From assembly GCF_027706725.1 (NCBI RefSeq), contig NZ_JAQFWQ010000063.1:1-40654 (forward strand): DNA of 40,654 bases, given 5' to 3'. Under the pieces are notes generated by a model. The model worked only from the letters and a program-made list of their open reading frames with translations, did no database searches and was not told the DNA's origin. The DNA comes from Nocardiopsis endophytica (lineage in GTDB: Bacteria; Actinomycetota; Actinomycetes; Streptosporangiales; Streptosporangiaceae). Numbering within the stretch: position 1 is the first letter of the stretch; each line of letters starts with the position of its first letter. Position numbers and translations under genes: made by a program. Below, piece after piece: positions 40,086-40,654 of the stretch.

Positions 40086-40525
40086 GCAGGTACCCCGCTC
40101 CCGGACCCCGGCCGGGCGGCGGGCCGCCGGAGCGCAAGGTCGTAAGGCCAGCGACGACGGAGGTCGGCGGCCCTCGCCGCAGCGCTGTCGGCCGTCCGGT
40201 GTGCGGATGGTCGACGTCGTCGGCGGCGACGGAGCGAGCGGGGCGGTTCCCCGGCCCCGCCTGCCGGGCGGCAGGCCCCTCGCGGTCCGGGTGGCCGGGC
40301 GGCTGAGCAGGTACCCCGCTCCCGGGCCCCGGCCGGGAGGCGGGCCACGGGGGTGTGGGGTGGGGGCGGCGACGAGGAAGGTCGGCGGCCCATCGGGTAG
40401 CGCTGTCGGGTGCGGCGCGTGTGCATGGTCACCGTAAAGGGCGGCGACGGCACAAGCGGGGCGGTCCCCCGGCCCCGCCTGCCGGGCGGCGGGTCCCCCG
40501 CGGTGCGGGTGGGCGGCCCGGCAGG
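40086..40525. repeat. Degenerate ~220-bp direct repeat, two units
   Basis: Landmarks recur at a near-constant distance: GCAGGTACCCCGCTCCCGG at 40086 and 40307 (221 bp), GTCGGCGGCC at 40163 and 40381 (218 bp), and AGCGGGGCGGT at 40237 and 40455 (218 bp), followed by GGCCCCGCCTGCCGGGCGGC in both. The units are diverged, so the duplication is old. Confidence 0.65.
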
Positions 40526-40580
40526 GTGGGGCGGTGGTGGCCCGTGTTCGTGGCGGCCTTCGGCCCGGTGCGCCCCTGCC

Positions 40581-40650
40581 CGGCGATGATCTCGACGAGG
40601 GTGCTGTCATCCTGGCGGTTTTGACAGCACCTTCGTCGAGATCATCGCCG
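40581..40650. repeat. Long palindromic element, copy C
   Basis: 29-bp arms (40581-40609 and 40622-40650) with one mismatch and a 12-nt loop. It shares the TGATCTCG...CGAGATCA core (58 nt span) with elements A and B, but its inner stem (GTGCTGTCA) differs. No gene flanks it within 640 bp to the left. Confidence 0.75.
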
Positions 40651-40654
40651 AGGG

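Larger units (their letters stand above)
39942..40654. other. Gene-free tail with degenerate repeats
   Basis: 713 bp with no convincing gene. Open frames on both strands are repetitive and rich in Pro, Gly and Arg. It contains the ~220-bp direct repeat and the long palindrome listed separately. Confidence 0.55.

Noticed and set aside
1-40654. tRNA, rRNA, insertion sequences, attachment sites or replication origin
   Set aside because: No cloverleaf with a TTCRANY arm, no transposase or integrase motif and no DnaA-box cluster was seen on either strand.

Overview
The window is a high-GC (roughly 70-75 %) actinobacterial chromosome segment. The genes for dodecin, MocR/YczE, TldD/TldE, the 6C RNA and an actinobacterial-type NACHT ATPase, the many GTG starts, and leaderless promoters of the TANNNT type point to the Nocardiopsis/Streptomonospora group. 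That placement is an inference from gene content and codon use. No rRNA, tRNA, transposase, phage gene or CRISPR array was found.

Layout. 1-5300: a palindromic element and hairpin, a His-rich membrane protein, a membrane-anchored M15-like peptidase and the tldD-tldE operon. 5320-9300: dodecin, a 6C small RNA (three hairpins carrying CCCCCGT in their loops), a small Cys/His protein, then mobA, rtcB and moaA on the minus strand (molybdenum cofactor genes around an RNA ligase). 9680-14770: lipase, long-chain acyl-CoA synthetase with a CRP-like site, and a divergent MocR regulator/YczE membrane pair. 15100-22800: GH15 glucosidase/trehalase-like enzyme, MgtC, a Ser/Thr kinase, a hypothetical protein, a DsbA-like membrane thioredoxin and uracil-DNA glycosylase. 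22820-29400: a VOC protein, a 1104-aa NACHT ATPase whose last ~150 codons are markedly AT-richer, a DUF2207-like protein, a DUF6882-like protein and a nucleoside deaminase. 29700-31400: a MerR-MFS unit. 31700-35130: a secreted propeller-like protein, then a minus-strand sulfotransferase/P450 pair preceded by a 27-codon gene. 35300-40654: DUF2306 membrane protein/PadR pair, TetR/FAD-monooxygenase pair with a phased operator array, a sirtuin, and a gene-free tail with a degenerate ~220-bp direct repeat and a long palindrome.

The most notable finding is at 33008-35126. A 27-residue peptide ending in TRPYIYY is encoded just upstream of a cytochrome P450, whose gene overlaps a sulfotransferase gene. 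YIYY at the C-terminus of a 27-aa precursor beside a P450 is the hallmark of cittilin, a myxobacterial RiPP whose tyrosines are cross-linked by a P450. Here a sulfotransferase occupies the place of the cittilin methyltransferase, so the locus probably makes a sulfated, biaryl/diaryl-ether cross-linked tetrapeptide.

A second theme is local regulation. Divergent regulator/target pairs (MocR/YczE, PadR/DUF2306, TetR/FAD monooxygenase) each have clear dyads between them, and at least five genes appear to be leaderless, with a TANNNT box 6-7 nt before the start codon. Most convergent gene pairs are separated by strong GC-rich hairpins without U-tracts.
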